This document shows, in pieces, positions 51,141 through 60,429 of a stretch of 64,000 nucleotides of DNA (the stretch's first letter is position 1; each line of letters starts with the position of its first letter). This stretch comes from JABSOG01 sp041583135 (GTDB lineage Bacteria; Pseudomonadota; Gammaproteobacteria; Enterobacterales; Alteromonadaceae), in contig JBFHGJ010000007.1 in NCBI GenBank assembly GCA_041583135.1, forward strand, positions 1-64,000. Reading direction: 5' to 3'. A program made the position numbers and the translations under genes. The notes under the pieces are model-generated. The model was not told the origin of the DNA. It searched no databases and saw only the letters and a program-made list of their open reading frames with translations.

Positions 51141-52016
51141 ATGAGCGAAAAGTTGCAAAAAGTCCTTGCTCGGGCCGGTTTAGGCTCGCGGCGGGAAATG
51201 GAACAATTGATCAGCGATGGTCGTGCCAGTATTGATGGTAAGGTTGCCAAGCTCGGTGACCGAGTTGAACCAAATCAAGCCATCCGCGTTGATGGTCATA
51301 CTGTCAAAGTCGAATCCGCCGAACAAAGTGTTTGTCGGGTACTCACTTATCACAAACCTGAAGGCGAGCTATGTACTCGCAAAGATCCAGAAGGTCGTCC
51401 AACGGTCTTTAGTCGTTTGCCTAGATTGGCAACTGGACGCTGGATTGCTGTCGGCAGGCTCGATGTCAATACCTCGGGACTGCTGGTCTTTACTACCGAT
51501 GGCGAATTAGCCAACCGTCTCATGCACCCTCAGTTCGAAGTTGAGCGTGAATATGCCTGCCGTGTGTTCGGCGAGGTTGATGAGGGCATGGTGAATGCAT
51601 TAAAAGCCGGGGTAGAGCTGGATGATGGTCCGGCACAATTTAAATCCGTAAGAGCGGTCGGCGGTGAGGGAATAAATCGCTGGTTTAATGTGGTGTTGAC
51701 CTCAGGTCGCAACCGCGAAGTTCGTCGCTTGTGGGAGTCTCAAGGGGTTCAGGTATCGCGCCTTATCCGTATCCGCTATGGCGAAATTAAACTTGAAAAG
51801 CATCTGCCGCAGGGGGGATGGGAGGAAATGGCACTGGATAATGTCAATTACCTTCGGCAATTGGTGGATTTGCCCAAAGAAACCAAAACCATGGTGCCGG
51901 TTGAGCCTGATAGATACGACAACCGGACAAAAACAGCCAGAATTCGTCGCTCGGTCCGTAAACACCAGCAACGCCATGGCAAATCCTTTGAAAACCGCAG
52001 TAGACGAGGCAACTGA
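51141..52016 (+). CDS. rluB: 23S rRNA pseudouridine synthase RluB
   Basis: RluB makes pseudouridine at position 2605 of 23S rRNA. The 291-residue protein has an S4 RNA-binding domain at about 2-60 (EKLQKVLARAGLGSRREMEQLI) and the RsuA-type catalytic domain with the key Asp in VGRLDVNTSGLLVFTTDGELANRLMHP. SGRNREVRRLWESQGV completes the fold. A basic tail follows. GAAGG precedes the ATG. The stop overlaps the deaD start by one base (TGATG). Confidence 0.94.
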   Translation: MSEKLQKVLARAGLGSRREMEQLISDGRASIDGKVAKLGDRVEPNQAIRVDGHTVKVESAEQSVCRVLTYHKPEGELCTRKDPEGRPTVFSRLPRLATGRWIAVGRLDVNTSGLLVFTTDGELANRLMHPQFEVEREYACRVFGEVDEGMVNALKAGVELDDGPAQFKSVRAVGGEGINRWFNVVLTSGRNREVRRLWESQGVQVSRLIRIRYGEIKLEKHLPQGGWEEMALDNVNYLRQLVDLPKETKTMVPVEPDRYDNRTKTARIRRSVRKHQQRHGKSFENRSRRGN

Positions 52017-53794
52017 TGACAACCACTGTAAATTTTTCTGAACTGAACTTAAAACCCGAGATTGTCAAAGCGGTCACCGAACTCGGTTATGAAACCCCGT
52101 CGCCAATTCAGGCGTCAACCATTCCTTTGATCTTGGAAAACAAAGACATTATCGGCCAAGCACAAACCGGTACCGGTAAGACCGCCGCTTTTGCATTGCC
52201 GGTATTGAGCCAAATTGACCTGTCAAAACATTTGCCGCAAGTGATTGTGATGTGTCCGACCCGTGAGTTGGCTATTCAGGTTTCTGAAGCGTTCCAAGCC
52301 TATGCGCGCTATTTTTCCGGCTTTCATGTGTTGCCGATTTATGGCGGTCAGTCCTATTCACAACAGATCAATGCCTTAAAACGTGGCGTTCACGTGGTTG
52401 TGGGTACGCCGGGCAGGGTACTTGACCACCTTGAAAAAGGCACTCTAAAACTTGATGGCATCAAAACCCTTATTTTAGATGAAGCCGACGAAATGCTGCG
52501 CATGGGCTTTATCGAAGACATCGAAACCATTATGGAAGCGGCGCCTGAGAATTGTCAAAAGACCATGTTCTCTGCGACGATGCCAGCGCCGATTGCCAAA
52601 ATTGCCAGAGAGTATTTGAAATCGCCACAAGAGGTGAAGATCGCGTCTAAGACCTCTACTGTTGAGCGTATCGACCAACAGTTTTTGATGTTGCGCAACA
52701 ATCAAAAGCTCGATGCTTTGACCCGTATTTTGGAAGCGGAAGAATATGAAGGCTGTATTATTTTCGTGAGAACCCGTTCTTTGACCGTTGAGTTGTCGGA
52801 AAAGCTCGAAGCCCGTGGTCATGCCGTATCGCCTATTAATGGTGATATGAACCAGGCGACTCGCGAGCAGACCATTCGCCGCTTGAAATCCGGCAATTTG
52901 GATATTGTTATTGCCACTGACGTTGCCGCTCGTGGTCTTGATGTTGACCGTATCACCTTGGTTATCAACTACGATATTCCGTTGGATACCGAGGCCTATG
53001 TGCACCGAATTGGCCGTACCGGTCGTGCCGGTCGTACTGGTAAGGCGATTTTGTTGACCACCCCACGGGAAAAACGTCTGTTGTTTGCCATCGAGCGAGC
53101 CACCAAGCAGAAGCTTTCACCAATGAAGGTGCCGACCTCTGATGCCATTGCACAGCGCCGTGCCGATAACTTCTCGTCTCAAGTGGCCGAAGTGTTGGGT
53201 GATACGCCGTTGCAGTTTTATCAAGAGTTCGGCGAAATGCTGATGGACAAGCTTGAGGTATCTAAATCTGAGCTGATTGGTGCGCTTATCTACATGGCTC
53301 AGACACAGGCGCCGCTGCAGGTCGATATGAACGACTTTCAATCGCTTGAGGTGTATCGCGACGATAAGCCTCGTGATAAAGAGCGCGCGCCACGCGAGCG
53401 TCGTGATGATTCCAACAAGCAAACCTATCGTATCGAAGTCGGACGTGACCATGGTGTGCAGGTATCTGATATTGTAGGTGCCATTGCCAATGAAGCACGC
53501 ATTGATGCCCGTTCAATCGGTCGCATCAAGTTGCATGATGACTACAGTACTGTAGACTTGCCAAAAGATCTGCCGGCTAAGGCGCTTGATCACCTCAAAG
53601 GCGTGTACGTTCGTAAGCGTCAAATCAACATCAGCGCCGTGGAAGGTCATGGCGGTGGTGGCGGTGGTGGCGGTGGTGGCGAGATGCGTCGCCCTCGTCG
53701 TGGTGATGACAACCGCTCTGAAAGACGCTTCGATAAAGATCGTGGTCGTTCAGACAAAAAGCGCAGCTTCTCTGCCCGCAGAACTGATCGCTAA
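52016..53794 (+). CDS. deaD: DEAD-box ATP-dependent RNA helicase DeaD/CsdA
   Basis: DeaD unwinds RNA in ribosome assembly and decay, mainly at low temperature. The 592 residues carry the Q motif SPIQASTIP, AQTGTGKT, PTRELAIQ, TPGRVLDHL, DEADEML, SAT, FVRTRSLTVEL, ATDVAARGLDVDRI and HRIGRTGRAGRTGKA, followed by a DbpA-type RNA-binding domain near residues 480-555. The tail has a run of ten Gly after EGH and then Arg-rich segments. It is translated with rluB, so a helicase and a 23S rRNA modifying enzyme are made together. Confidence 0.95.
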   Translation: MTTTVNFSELNLKPEIVKAVTELGYETPSPIQASTIPLILENKDIIGQAQTGTGKTAAFALPVLSQIDLSKHLPQVIVMCPTRELAIQVSEAFQAYARYFSGFHVLPIYGGQSYSQQINALKRGVHVVVGTPGRVLDHLEKGTLKLDGIKTLILDEADEMLRMGFIEDIETIMEAAPENCQKTMFSATMPAPIAKIAREYLKSPQEVKIASKTSTVERIDQQFLMLRNNQKLDALTRILEAEEYEGCIIFVRTRSLTVELSEKLEARGHAVSPINGDMNQATREQTIRRLKSGNLDIVIATDVAARGLDVDRITLVINYDIPLDTEAYVHRIGRTGRAGRTGKAILLTTPREKRLLFAIERATKQKLSPMKVPTSDAIAQRRADNFSSQVAEVLGDTPLQFYQEFGEMLMDKLEVSKSELIGALIYMAQTQAPLQVDMNDFQSLEVYRDDKPRDKERAPRERRDDSNKQTYRIEVGRDHGVQVSDIVGAIANEARIDARSIGRIKLHDDYSTVDLPKDLPAKALDHLKGVYVRKRQINISAVEGHGGGGGGGGGGEMRRPRRGDDNRSERRFDKDRGRSDKKRSFSARRTDR

Positions 53795-53799
53795 TATCG

Positions 53800-54954
53800 A
53801 TGGGACCACTTAAAGGGGTCAAAGTGCTCGATTTGTCCCGCATTCTTGCGGGGCCTTGGGCCACACAGGTACTGGCTGATTTTGGTGCCGAGGTGTGGAA
53901 AGTTGAGCGCCCCGGCGTCGGTGATGACACCAGAAGCTGGGGACCCCCTTATTTTAATAGTTCCAATGGCGAAACCGCGCCACAATCTGCCTACTTTTTA
54001 AGTGCCAATCGCGGCAAACACTCCCTTTGTTTAGACATTACCAATCCTGCCGAAAGAAAGAAGCTCTATAAGCTAATTGAACGCGCCGATATTGTGGTTG
54101 AAAACTTCAAAGTCGGTGGTTTGGCCAAATATCAGCTCGACTACGACAGCGTCAAAGCGCACAAACCCGATATTATTTATTGCTCTATTACCGGCTTTGG
54201 TCAAACAGGTCCTGATGCCGCCAACGCAGGTTATGATGCGATGGTGCAAGCCAGAGGTGGCTTGATGAGTATCACAGGAGAGCCGGAGCAGGCGCAAAAG
54301 GTCGGTGTGGCAGTGGCAGACTTAATGACCGGCATGTATGCGGTCAGCGGCATTTTGGCGGCGCTTCACCATCGCAATCAAACCGGTGAAGGTCAATATA
54401 TTGATCTGGCATTGCTAGACACCCAAGTGGCTTGGCTTGCCAATCAGAATATGAATTATCTGGTGGGTGGCGAAGTGCCCCTGCGTCAAGGAACCGCTCA
54501 TCCTAATATCGTACCTTATCAGGCATTTCATGCCCAAGACGGTGAGTTTATGTTGGCGGTGGGCAATGACAGGCAGTTTACTGACTGTGCCGAGGTGATA
54601 GGCTTGCCTGAGCTGGCTAAAGACAGTCGTTTTATCACCAATGCTCTTAGAGTCAAGAACCGACTAGCGTTGTTGCCGTTGTTGACAGCGCGCTTTGTGC
54701 TTAAGCCGGTAGCGTATTGGCTCGATGCTTTATCTCAGGTAAAAGTACCGTGTGGACCTATCAATAATTTGGCGCAGGTGTTTGAAGATAGGCAAGTGCA
54801 GCATCGTCAGATGCAGTTTGACTTGCCCCATCCCCATCTAGGCTCTGTGCCGATGGTTGCCAATCCGCTGAAGTTTTCTAAAACCCCGATTGAATATCAC
54901 AAAGCGCCACCGACTTTAGGGGAAGATAGCGCGCTTTTCGATGATGAGGGTTAG
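53800..54954 (+). CDS. CaiB/BaiF family CoA transferase
   Basis: A class III CoA transferase of 384 residues. VLDLSRILAGPWATQVLADFGAEVWKVERP starts the Rossmann fold, ANRGKHSLCLDITNP and ENFKVGGLAKY follow, and the catalytic Asp is in VAVADLMTGMYAVSGILAALHHR. LLDTQVAWLAN here resembles the dispersed repeat only by chance, because this LLDxQ stretch is native to the family. The acceptor and donor are not known. The ATG comes five bases after deaD, so the gene is probably read from the rluB-deaD message as well, though functional reasons are not apparent. It ends overlapping the convergent ansA by four bases. Confidence 0.92.
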   Translation: MGPLKGVKVLDLSRILAGPWATQVLADFGAEVWKVERPGVGDDTRSWGPPYFNSSNGETAPQSAYFLSANRGKHSLCLDITNPAERKKLYKLIERADIVVENFKVGGLAKYQLDYDSVKAHKPDIIYCSITGFGQTGPDAANAGYDAMVQARGGLMSITGEPEQAQKVGVAVADLMTGMYAVSGILAALHHRNQTGEGQYIDLALLDTQVAWLANQNMNYLVGGEVPLRQGTAHPNIVPYQAFHAQDGEFMLAVGNDRQFTDCAEVIGLPELAKDSRFITNALRVKNRLALLPLLTARFVLKPVAYWLDALSQVKVPCGPINNLAQVFEDRQVQHRQMQFDLPHPHLGSVPMVANPLKFSKTPIEYHKAPPTLGEDSALFDDEG

Positions 54955-55967
54955 GCGCTCAGTTCACCGCGTAAACTGGTTTGCATCATCTGTTTAACGC
55001 TCTCTAAGCTCAAGTTTTGACTCAATAGATAATGCAGCTTGGTCAAAGTGGCCTCTAATGTCATATCAAAACCACTGATCACACCGACTTCTTTTAATGC
55101 ATTGCCGGTAGCGTAACCGTCCATATTGACTCTGCCTTGTGAGCATTGGGTGCGATTGACGACGATGATACCGTTGTCTGAGGCATTTTTCAGTAGCGCT
55201 AAAAACGCCTCGTCTTGCGGCGCGTTGCCAACACCATAGCTTTGAATGATCAGCGCCTTGACCGGCTGCTCGATAATATTGCTGATCACCTCGGTTGATA
55301 TCCCCGGATACAAATGCACCACACCGATGGGTTGGGGTTTGATTTTTGCCACGTTGAGTGGAATGTTGAGCTGGGCCTGCTGAGTTATTTTGCCTTCGAT
55401 TAGGCGAATGTTGATCCCCACTTCAATCAGCTCGGGAAAGTTTTTCGAGGCAAAGGCACCAAAGCCGTCGGCATGTATTTTGGTGGTGCGGTTGCCGCGA
55501 TAGAGTTTATTGTCAAAGTATAAGCCCACTTCATTGACTGGATAGTTGGCGGCAATATACAAAGATTCCAGCAAGTTGATATGGCCGTCAGAGCGTAACT
55601 CAGATAGCGGGATCTGCGAGCCGGTGACAATAATCGGTTTGGTGAGACCATCGAACATAAATGACAAGGCCGAGGCGGTAAACGACATGGTATCGGTGCC
55701 ATGGAGGACAATAAAACCGTCATAGTGGTCGTAACGGCTATGAATGTCGTCGGCTATCTTTTGCCAATGATGCGGGGTCATATTGGCCGAATCGATTAGC
55801 GGCGAATATTCGTGAATATCGAACAGCGGCATTTCTTCTCGGAAAAACTCTGGCATATTGCCGATACAACGGGTTAAAAAGCCTGAGGTCGGGACATAAC
55901 CATGAGCGGATTTTTCCATACCGATGGTGCCGCCGGTATAGGCGATATAAATGCGTTTACGGGTCAT
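54951..55967 (-). CDS. ansA: Type I (cytoplasmic) L-asparaginase
   Basis: AnsA hydrolyses asparagine to aspartate and ammonia. The 338-residue protein has the first catalytic Thr in IAYTGGTIGM (near residue 13) and the second set in VLHGTDTMSFTASAL (near residue 88), and ends like the cytoplasmic E. coli type, without a signal peptide. It points leftward and its end overlaps the CoA transferase gene by four bases. Confidence 0.95.
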   Translation of the reverse strand: MTRKRIYIAYTGGTIGMEKSAHGYVPTSGFLTRCIGNMPEFFREEMPLFDIHEYSPLIDSANMTPHHWQKIADDIHSRYDHYDGFIVLHGTDTMSFTASALSFMFDGLTKPIIVTGSQIPLSELRSDGHINLLESLYIAANYPVNEVGLYFDNKLYRGNRTTKIHADGFGAFASKNFPELIEVGINIRLIEGKITQQAQLNIPLNVAKIKPQPIGVVHLYPGISTEVISNIIEQPVKALIIQSYGVGNAPQDEAFLALLKNASDNGIIVVNRTQCSQGRVNMDGYATGNALKEVGVISGFDMTLEATLTKLHYLLSQNLSLESVKQMMQTSLRGELSA

Positions 55968-56019
55968 TGCGCTGGCTGATCTAAGAGGAAAATTGCGCTT
56001 AGTTTATCCCACCGGTTGG

Positions 56020-56712
56020 CTATTGAGAAGGGGTGATAAACGTGCTGATGTATTTGGCGCAATCATCTGGCTGTGCTTGTACAATGAAGTGCGGTCCTTG
56101 GATGGTTGCAATCTGTAAATCTGGGCATAATCGGTGAAATAAACTCGGGTGCTTTCGACCTATTAAGAAGTCTTGAGCAGCATCTAGGTAAAGACAAGGC
56201 TGTGAGAGCTTTACGTTAGGCACTGTAAGCTGAGCCATCTGCTTTAAGCGAAATGCGATAAGCTCGGCGGGTAATTCGTCTATCACTTGCCAAAATTGCT
56301 CAATTAAGTCGCTATCGGCATTTTTGCCCAATAGCAAGCGCCGAGTAAGGCTATCGGCCAATCTAAAGCGTTTTAATGCTTTCCATGGCAGTTTGGCGGC
56401 AAGGCTGGGCAACAACGCTCGCGGCGGCTGTAGAAATGTCGCAGCGAAAATTACTTTTTTGAGGTGTTTAGGCTGGGTTTTGGCGATGTTGTAGGCAATG
56501 GGACCAGAAAAAGATTCTGCCAGTAAATTATAAGGGACGTCTTGTGGCAGTTGCTGCAAAGTCCAATAAATCAATTCGTCGTATCCGAGCAGTTCATCGC
56601 TTGGATACTTGAGCGTTCTGATGTCTGCGACTTGAGGCGCAAGTGCTTTAATTAAAGGGGCAAAAAGCTGGCTGCTGCCATCCATCCCAGGGAGTAAGAC
56701 TAGTGGTGTCAA
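56020..56712 (-). CDS. Alpha/beta hydrolase
   Basis: A 230-residue cytoplasmic hydrolase. The core shows the oxyanion region LVLLPGMDGSS at the start, the nucleophile Ser in LLAESFSGPIAY (near residue 65; AxSxSG differs slightly from the usual GxSxG), a likely Asp in LYLDAAQDFLIG and His in QGPHFIVQAQ. The substrate is unknown. It lies 52 bases upstream of ansA in the same direction; the 263 bases before its start contain nothing I can name. Confidence 0.82.
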   Translation of the reverse strand: MTPLVLLPGMDGSSQLFAPLIKALAPQVADIRTLKYPSDELLGYDELIYWTLQQLPQDVPYNLLAESFSGPIAYNIAKTQPKHLKKVIFAATFLQPPRALLPSLAAKLPWKALKRFRLADSLTRRLLLGKNADSDLIEQFWQVIDELPAELIAFRLKQMAQLTVPNVKLSQPCLYLDAAQDFLIGRKHPSLFHRLCPDLQIATIQGPHFIVQAQPDDCAKYISTFITPSQ

Positions 56713-56975
56713 TTTAGCTCAGATCTCAAAAAACGACTGTAGTGCAATGAGGCTATGCTTTTGTCGCTGCCGCTTCAAGCTAAATCTGCTACTTCAAAGG
56801 TTTGCTTAAGACGAGACTCGACATATACTAGGGCCTGATTAACTTTCAAGTTTGCAGCGTCAATCCGCTACAGTGCTCACGACGAGTAAAGTGACATTTG
56901 CCTGGTAAACGAGAAAGCAACCTTCAGTGTCAGGGCGCTGCGTCCTGATCATAATCTAACAACAATGAGGACTCT

Positions 56976-57641
56976 ATGAAGGCCAAAAGTTCAATGGTTA
57001 AGGTGATGCAGCTGTGCACCATGATGTGTTTTGCTCTCGCCCTAGGAGGCTGTTTCGGACAAGATCCGGCGATTGCCAAACTGGATGACTTTATCGCTGA
57101 GAAAAAGATCGATAAAAGTCAAACTGGCTGGAAAACCAAATTGCCTAAACCACCTAAAGTCGCCTTTAGCGCGGATAAAAAATACTTCTGGGATCTACAA
57201 ACCAACAAAGGTAAGATTTCGATTGAGTTTGATCACATCAATGCGCCAATGCATGTTTCAAGCACTGCCTATTTGACCCGCTTGGGTTTTTATGATGATT
57301 TGCTGTTTCATCGTGTGATCCCCGGTTTTATGGCCCAAGGTGGCGACCCTAAAGGTAACGGTACCGGAAGCCCTGGTTATATGTATCCCGGTGAATTCAA
57401 CAACACTGGCAAACATGATAAGCCGGGTATCTTAAGCATGGCTAACCGTGGTCCCAACACCGACGGTAGTCAGTTCTTTATCACCTTTGTACCAACGCCA
57501 CACCTAAACGGCAGACATACTGTGTTTGGCCATGTGGTTGAGGGGATGGATACCTTAAAGGGTTTAGAAACCTTTGGTTCGCCGACCGGTAAAACCAAAG
57601 AGCCGCTAAAGATTGTTAAAGCGACCATTCGCGTCCAATAG
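56976..57641 (+). CDS. Lipoprotein cyclophilin-type peptidyl-prolyl isomerase
   Basis: A 221-residue prolyl isomerase predicted to sit at the membrane. It has a lipoprotein signal with lipobox LALGGC (Cys near 26), then a linker and the cyclophilin domain with FHRVIPGFMAQGGDPKGNGTG (including the catalytic Arg), NNTGKHDKPGILSMANRGPNTDGSQFFIT, and LNGRHTVFGHVVEGMD. Escaping signal proteins in the envelope are its likely clients. GAGGA stands before the ATG. Confidence 0.9.
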   Translation: MKAKSSMVKVMQLCTMMCFALALGGCFGQDPAIAKLDDFIAEKKIDKSQTGWKTKLPKPPKVAFSADKKYFWDLQTNKGKISIEFDHINAPMHVSSTAYLTRLGFYDDLLFHRVIPGFMAQGGDPKGNGTGSPGYMYPGEFNNTGKHDKPGILSMANRGPNTDGSQFFITFVPTPHLNGRHTVFGHVVEGMDTLKGLETFGSPTGKTKEPLKIVKATIRVQ

Positions 57642-57663
57642 CAGGGCAACAGGCAAGCAGAGT

Positions 57664-57697
57664 TTATCTTGTGGCGCAGACTCGCGACCTAAGATAA
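57664..57697. terminator. Hairpin between the cyclophilin gene and dgt
   Basis: TTATCTT at 57664-57670 and AAGATAA at 57691-57697 pair around an imperfect GC-rich inner stem (GGCGC/GCGACC). It lies between the two convergent genes and could terminate both. Confidence 0.5.
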
Positions 57698-57701
57698 CCC
57701 C

Positions 57702-59003
57702 CTAGGCAACAAAAAGCCGCTGATGCATTTTGGCGGCATATTCATCAGTCATCCCCGAGATATAGTCACAGATCACCCGCGTTGGGTTTTGCCCTGAATC
57801 TTGGGCACTCAGCCAGCGTTTACGAGTGTTTAACGGCAACAGCACTTGTGGATCTGAGGCAAAGGCTGCAAATAAGTCCATCACAATCTGCTGACCTTTA
57901 AAGCGGGTTTGCTGTATTTCCGGCTTTTTGATCACGTACTCAAAGACAAAGCGCTTGAGTACCTCGAGTATGTGTTGTTGCGCTTCGCCGAGTTTGGCGT
58001 TATAGCGCAAAAGCTCACTGTCAAAGCGTGCATCGGTCTGATATAGCTCGACGGCAGTGATCAATACGTTGACCAACAAACCAATGGCTTCTTTTCTTAA
58101 GTGATGCTCATCGAATAATTTTTCGCTGACCACTGCTGTCAAACGATATATGCTGGGGTCATCTAGCGCCTTAAACTGCGCGATAGCTTCGTCATACCAG
58201 AGTTCTTTCGGAATGTTACCGACTACGATGGCATCTTCTAAGTCATGTACGCCATAGGCGATATCGTCGGCTATTTCCATAATCGATGCGTCCAACGACT
58301 TAAACCGGGTTTTACTATGAAGACGGGGATCGTCCGGGGTGTCAAAAGATTGAAAATATCGGGCGTCTTGCTCGCTCAAACCGGCAAATATCCAATCGAG
58401 TACCCCTTGGTCATCATCAAATACCCCCTTAGGCGGCTTCCACTGATCCGCCTCAAAAAAGCGTTGGTGCTGAGCCGGTTGTGATTTGGCGTGCAACCTG
58501 CCGATGGTATTGGGATATTTCAATAGCCCCAATAGGGTTCGACGGGTCATATTCATACCAAAGTGCTCGGTGTAAGGCTCCAAGACTGCCAATAGCCGTA
58601 AGGTCTGGCCGTTACCTTCAAAACCGCCGTCATTACGCATCATATAATGTAACGCGACTTCGCCACCGTGACCAAAAGGCGGGTGGCCGATGTCATGAGC
58701 CAAACACAAAGATTCAATCAACTTGTCATCCAGTGCCAACTGTTGGCACTGCTCGGGAAACTTACGTTGCAGCTGTGCGAGCAAGCCACTTCCGACCTGA
58801 GATACCTCAAGCGAGTGGGTCAGGCGGGTACGATAAAAGTCATTTTGACCGACGGTAAGGATCTGGGTTTTTGCCTGTAGCCGACGAAAGGCGGCACTGT
58901 GTAAGATGCGCGCCTTATCGCGTTCAAATGGACTGCGGTGATCGTTGACCCGCTCATAGTCGGTATTGCTGCGCCTTTGTGTCCAGATCTGCTGTGCGGT
59001 CAA
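57702..59003 (-). CDS. dgt: dGTPase-like HD-domain triphosphohydrolase
   Basis: Dgt-type enzymes cut dNTPs to nucleoside and triphosphate and keep nucleotide pools in check. The protein of 433 residues has RLTHSLEV and CLAHDIGHPPFGHGGE, the HD metal site, and ERDKARILHSAAFRRLQAKTQ near the start. I begin at the TTG at 59003, seven bases after AGGAG, which gives MTAQQIWTQRR, the usual family lead. An in-frame TTG at 59048 would overlap alaA. It is probably in one operon with alaA, 13 bases away. Confidence 0.9.
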   Translation of the reverse strand: MTAQQIWTQRRSNTDYERVNDHRSPFERDKARILHSAAFRRLQAKTQILTVGQNDFYRTRLTHSLEVSQVGSGLLAQLQRKFPEQCQQLALDDKLIESLCLAHDIGHPPFGHGGEVALHYMMRNDGGFEGNGQTLRLLAVLEPYTEHFGMNMTRRTLLGLLKYPNTIGRLHAKSQPAQHQRFFEADQWKPPKGVFDDDQGVLDWIFAGLSEQDARYFQSFDTPDDPRLHSKTRFKSLDASIMEIADDIAYGVHDLEDAIVVGNIPKELWYDEAIAQFKALDDPSIYRLTAVVSEKLFDEHHLRKEAIGLLVNVLITAVELYQTDARFDSELLRYNAKLGEAQQHILEVLKRFVFEYVIKKPEIQQTRFKGQQIVMDLFAAFASDPQVLLPLNTRKRWLSAQDSGQNPTRVICDYISGMTDEYAAKMHQRLFVA

Positions 59004-59016
59004 AATCAAACTCCTG

Positions 59017-60231
59017 TTATTGTCGGTATGATTGCAAGAAGTGACCAAGGGATTCGATGGCCTGTTGGAGATCTTCTAAGTGCGGCAAAAACACAATACG
59101 GAAGTGGTCTGGCTGTGGATAGTTAAACCCTCGACCGTGGACCAACAGCACTTTCTTCTCGGTTAAAAAGTCTAATACGAACTTTTCATCGTTATGAATA
59201 TTGAATTGCTTTACATCAATCTTAGGAAATAGGTACATCGCTCCTTTGGGCCTGACACAACTCAAGCCGTCGATGGCGTTGATCATTTTCCAACTGGCAT
59301 CCATCTGGTCGTATAACCGGCCGCCGGGCACTACCAACTGATTGATACTCTGATAACCACCTAACGCGGTTTGAATGGCGTGTTGGCAAGGGACATTGGC
59401 GCACAAGCGCATCGAGGCCAGCATATCGAGCGCCTCAATGTATTCTTCCGCTAAATAGTGTGGGCCTGAAACGACCAGCCAACCGGCTCTAAAGCCGGCA
59501 ATGCGGTAGTTTTTGGAAAGGCCGCCAAAGGTTAAAATGGTAATATCATCACACAATGAGGCTATCGAGGTGTGCACGGCGCCGTCATATAGAACTTTGT
59601 CATAAATTTCATCGGAGAAGATGATAAGCCCGTGGGCTCTGGCAACATCAATCACCTGCTCGAGGAAGCTCTGTGGATAAACTGCGCCGGTCGGATTATT
59701 GGGGTTGATCAGAACTATCCCTTTGGTGTGAGGGGTGATCTTGGCTTTGATATCATCGATGTCAGGCATCCAGTCCGATTGCTCGTCGCAAATATAATGC
59801 ACCGCTTTGCCCCCGCTTAAATTGACCGCTGCGGTCCATAGGGGGTAATCGGGCGCTGGGACAAGGATCTCATCACCACCGTTGAGCAGCCCCTGCATAC
59901 TCATCATGATCAGCTCACTGACGCCATTGCCGATGTAGATATCGTCAACGCCGACCTTGTGCACCCCTTTTTGTTGATAATATTGCATTACTGCAACGCG
60001 CGCCGAGTAGATGCCGTTTGCATCTGAATACCCTTGCGCCGTCGGTAGATTGTGAATGACGTCTTTTAAAATATCATCTGGTGCATCAAAACCGAAAGGG
60101 GCAGGGTTACCGATGTTAAGTTTGAGGATCTTGTGACCTTCGTCTTCTAGCTGTCTGGCTTTTTTGTGTACCGTACCGCGAATATCGTAACAGACACCGT
60201 GAAGTTTTTTCGATTTTTTGATCCTTTGCAT
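59017..60231 (-). CDS. alaA: Alanine-forming aminotransferase AlaA
   Basis: A PLP enzyme of 404 residues in the class I aminotransferase fold, transferring amino groups from glutamate to pyruvate. It has NIGNPAPFGFDAPDD, the Asn in INPNNPTGAVY, DEIYDKVLYDG, the PLP Lys in LTFGGLSKNYRIAGFRAGW, and the Arg in FRIVFLP. These match E. coli AlaA (YfbQ) closely; the neighbour dgt-like HD gene may replace the E. coli HD phosphatase yfbR, also next to yfbQ. Its start is divergent from the LRAT-like gene. Confidence 0.93.
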   Translation of the reverse strand: MQRIKKSKKLHGVCYDIRGTVHKKARQLEDEGHKILKLNIGNPAPFGFDAPDDILKDVIHNLPTAQGYSDANGIYSARVAVMQYYQQKGVHKVGVDDIYIGNGVSELIMMSMQGLLNGGDEILVPAPDYPLWTAAVNLSGGKAVHYICDEQSDWMPDIDDIKAKITPHTKGIVLINPNNPTGAVYPQSFLEQVIDVARAHGLIIFSDEIYDKVLYDGAVHTSIASLCDDITILTFGGLSKNYRIAGFRAGWLVVSGPHYLAEEYIEALDMLASMRLCANVPCQHAIQTALGGYQSINQLVVPGGRLYDQMDASWKMINAIDGLSCVRPKGAMYLFPKIDVKQFNIHNDEKFVLDFLTEKKVLLVHGRGFNYPQPDHFRIVFLPHLEDLQQAIESLGHFLQSYRQ

Positions 60232-60429
60232 AACACCCTACATATTCGTACTAAATTGGTTGTGAATGGACTGGTTAACTGGTTGATTCAACGAGTTTGC
60301 TCTTTTTTCTAACAAAAATAAATGTCGATTTGTGTGAATTGGACAAGAATTTTTGCAATTTCGCAGTGGTCAGAGGGCACGAATAGGAGATATGCTTAAA
60401 ATTCGAGCTTGTATTTGCCGGAGTGATTT

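Noticed and set aside
54417..54426. AGACACCCAA in the CoA transferase gene
   Set aside because: One mismatch to the core, no matching flanks, and it lies in codons native to the family.
59004..59048. Longer dgt start at the TTG at 59048
   Set aside because: It would overlap alaA; the TTG at 59003 has AGGAG at proper spacing and gives the family N terminus.
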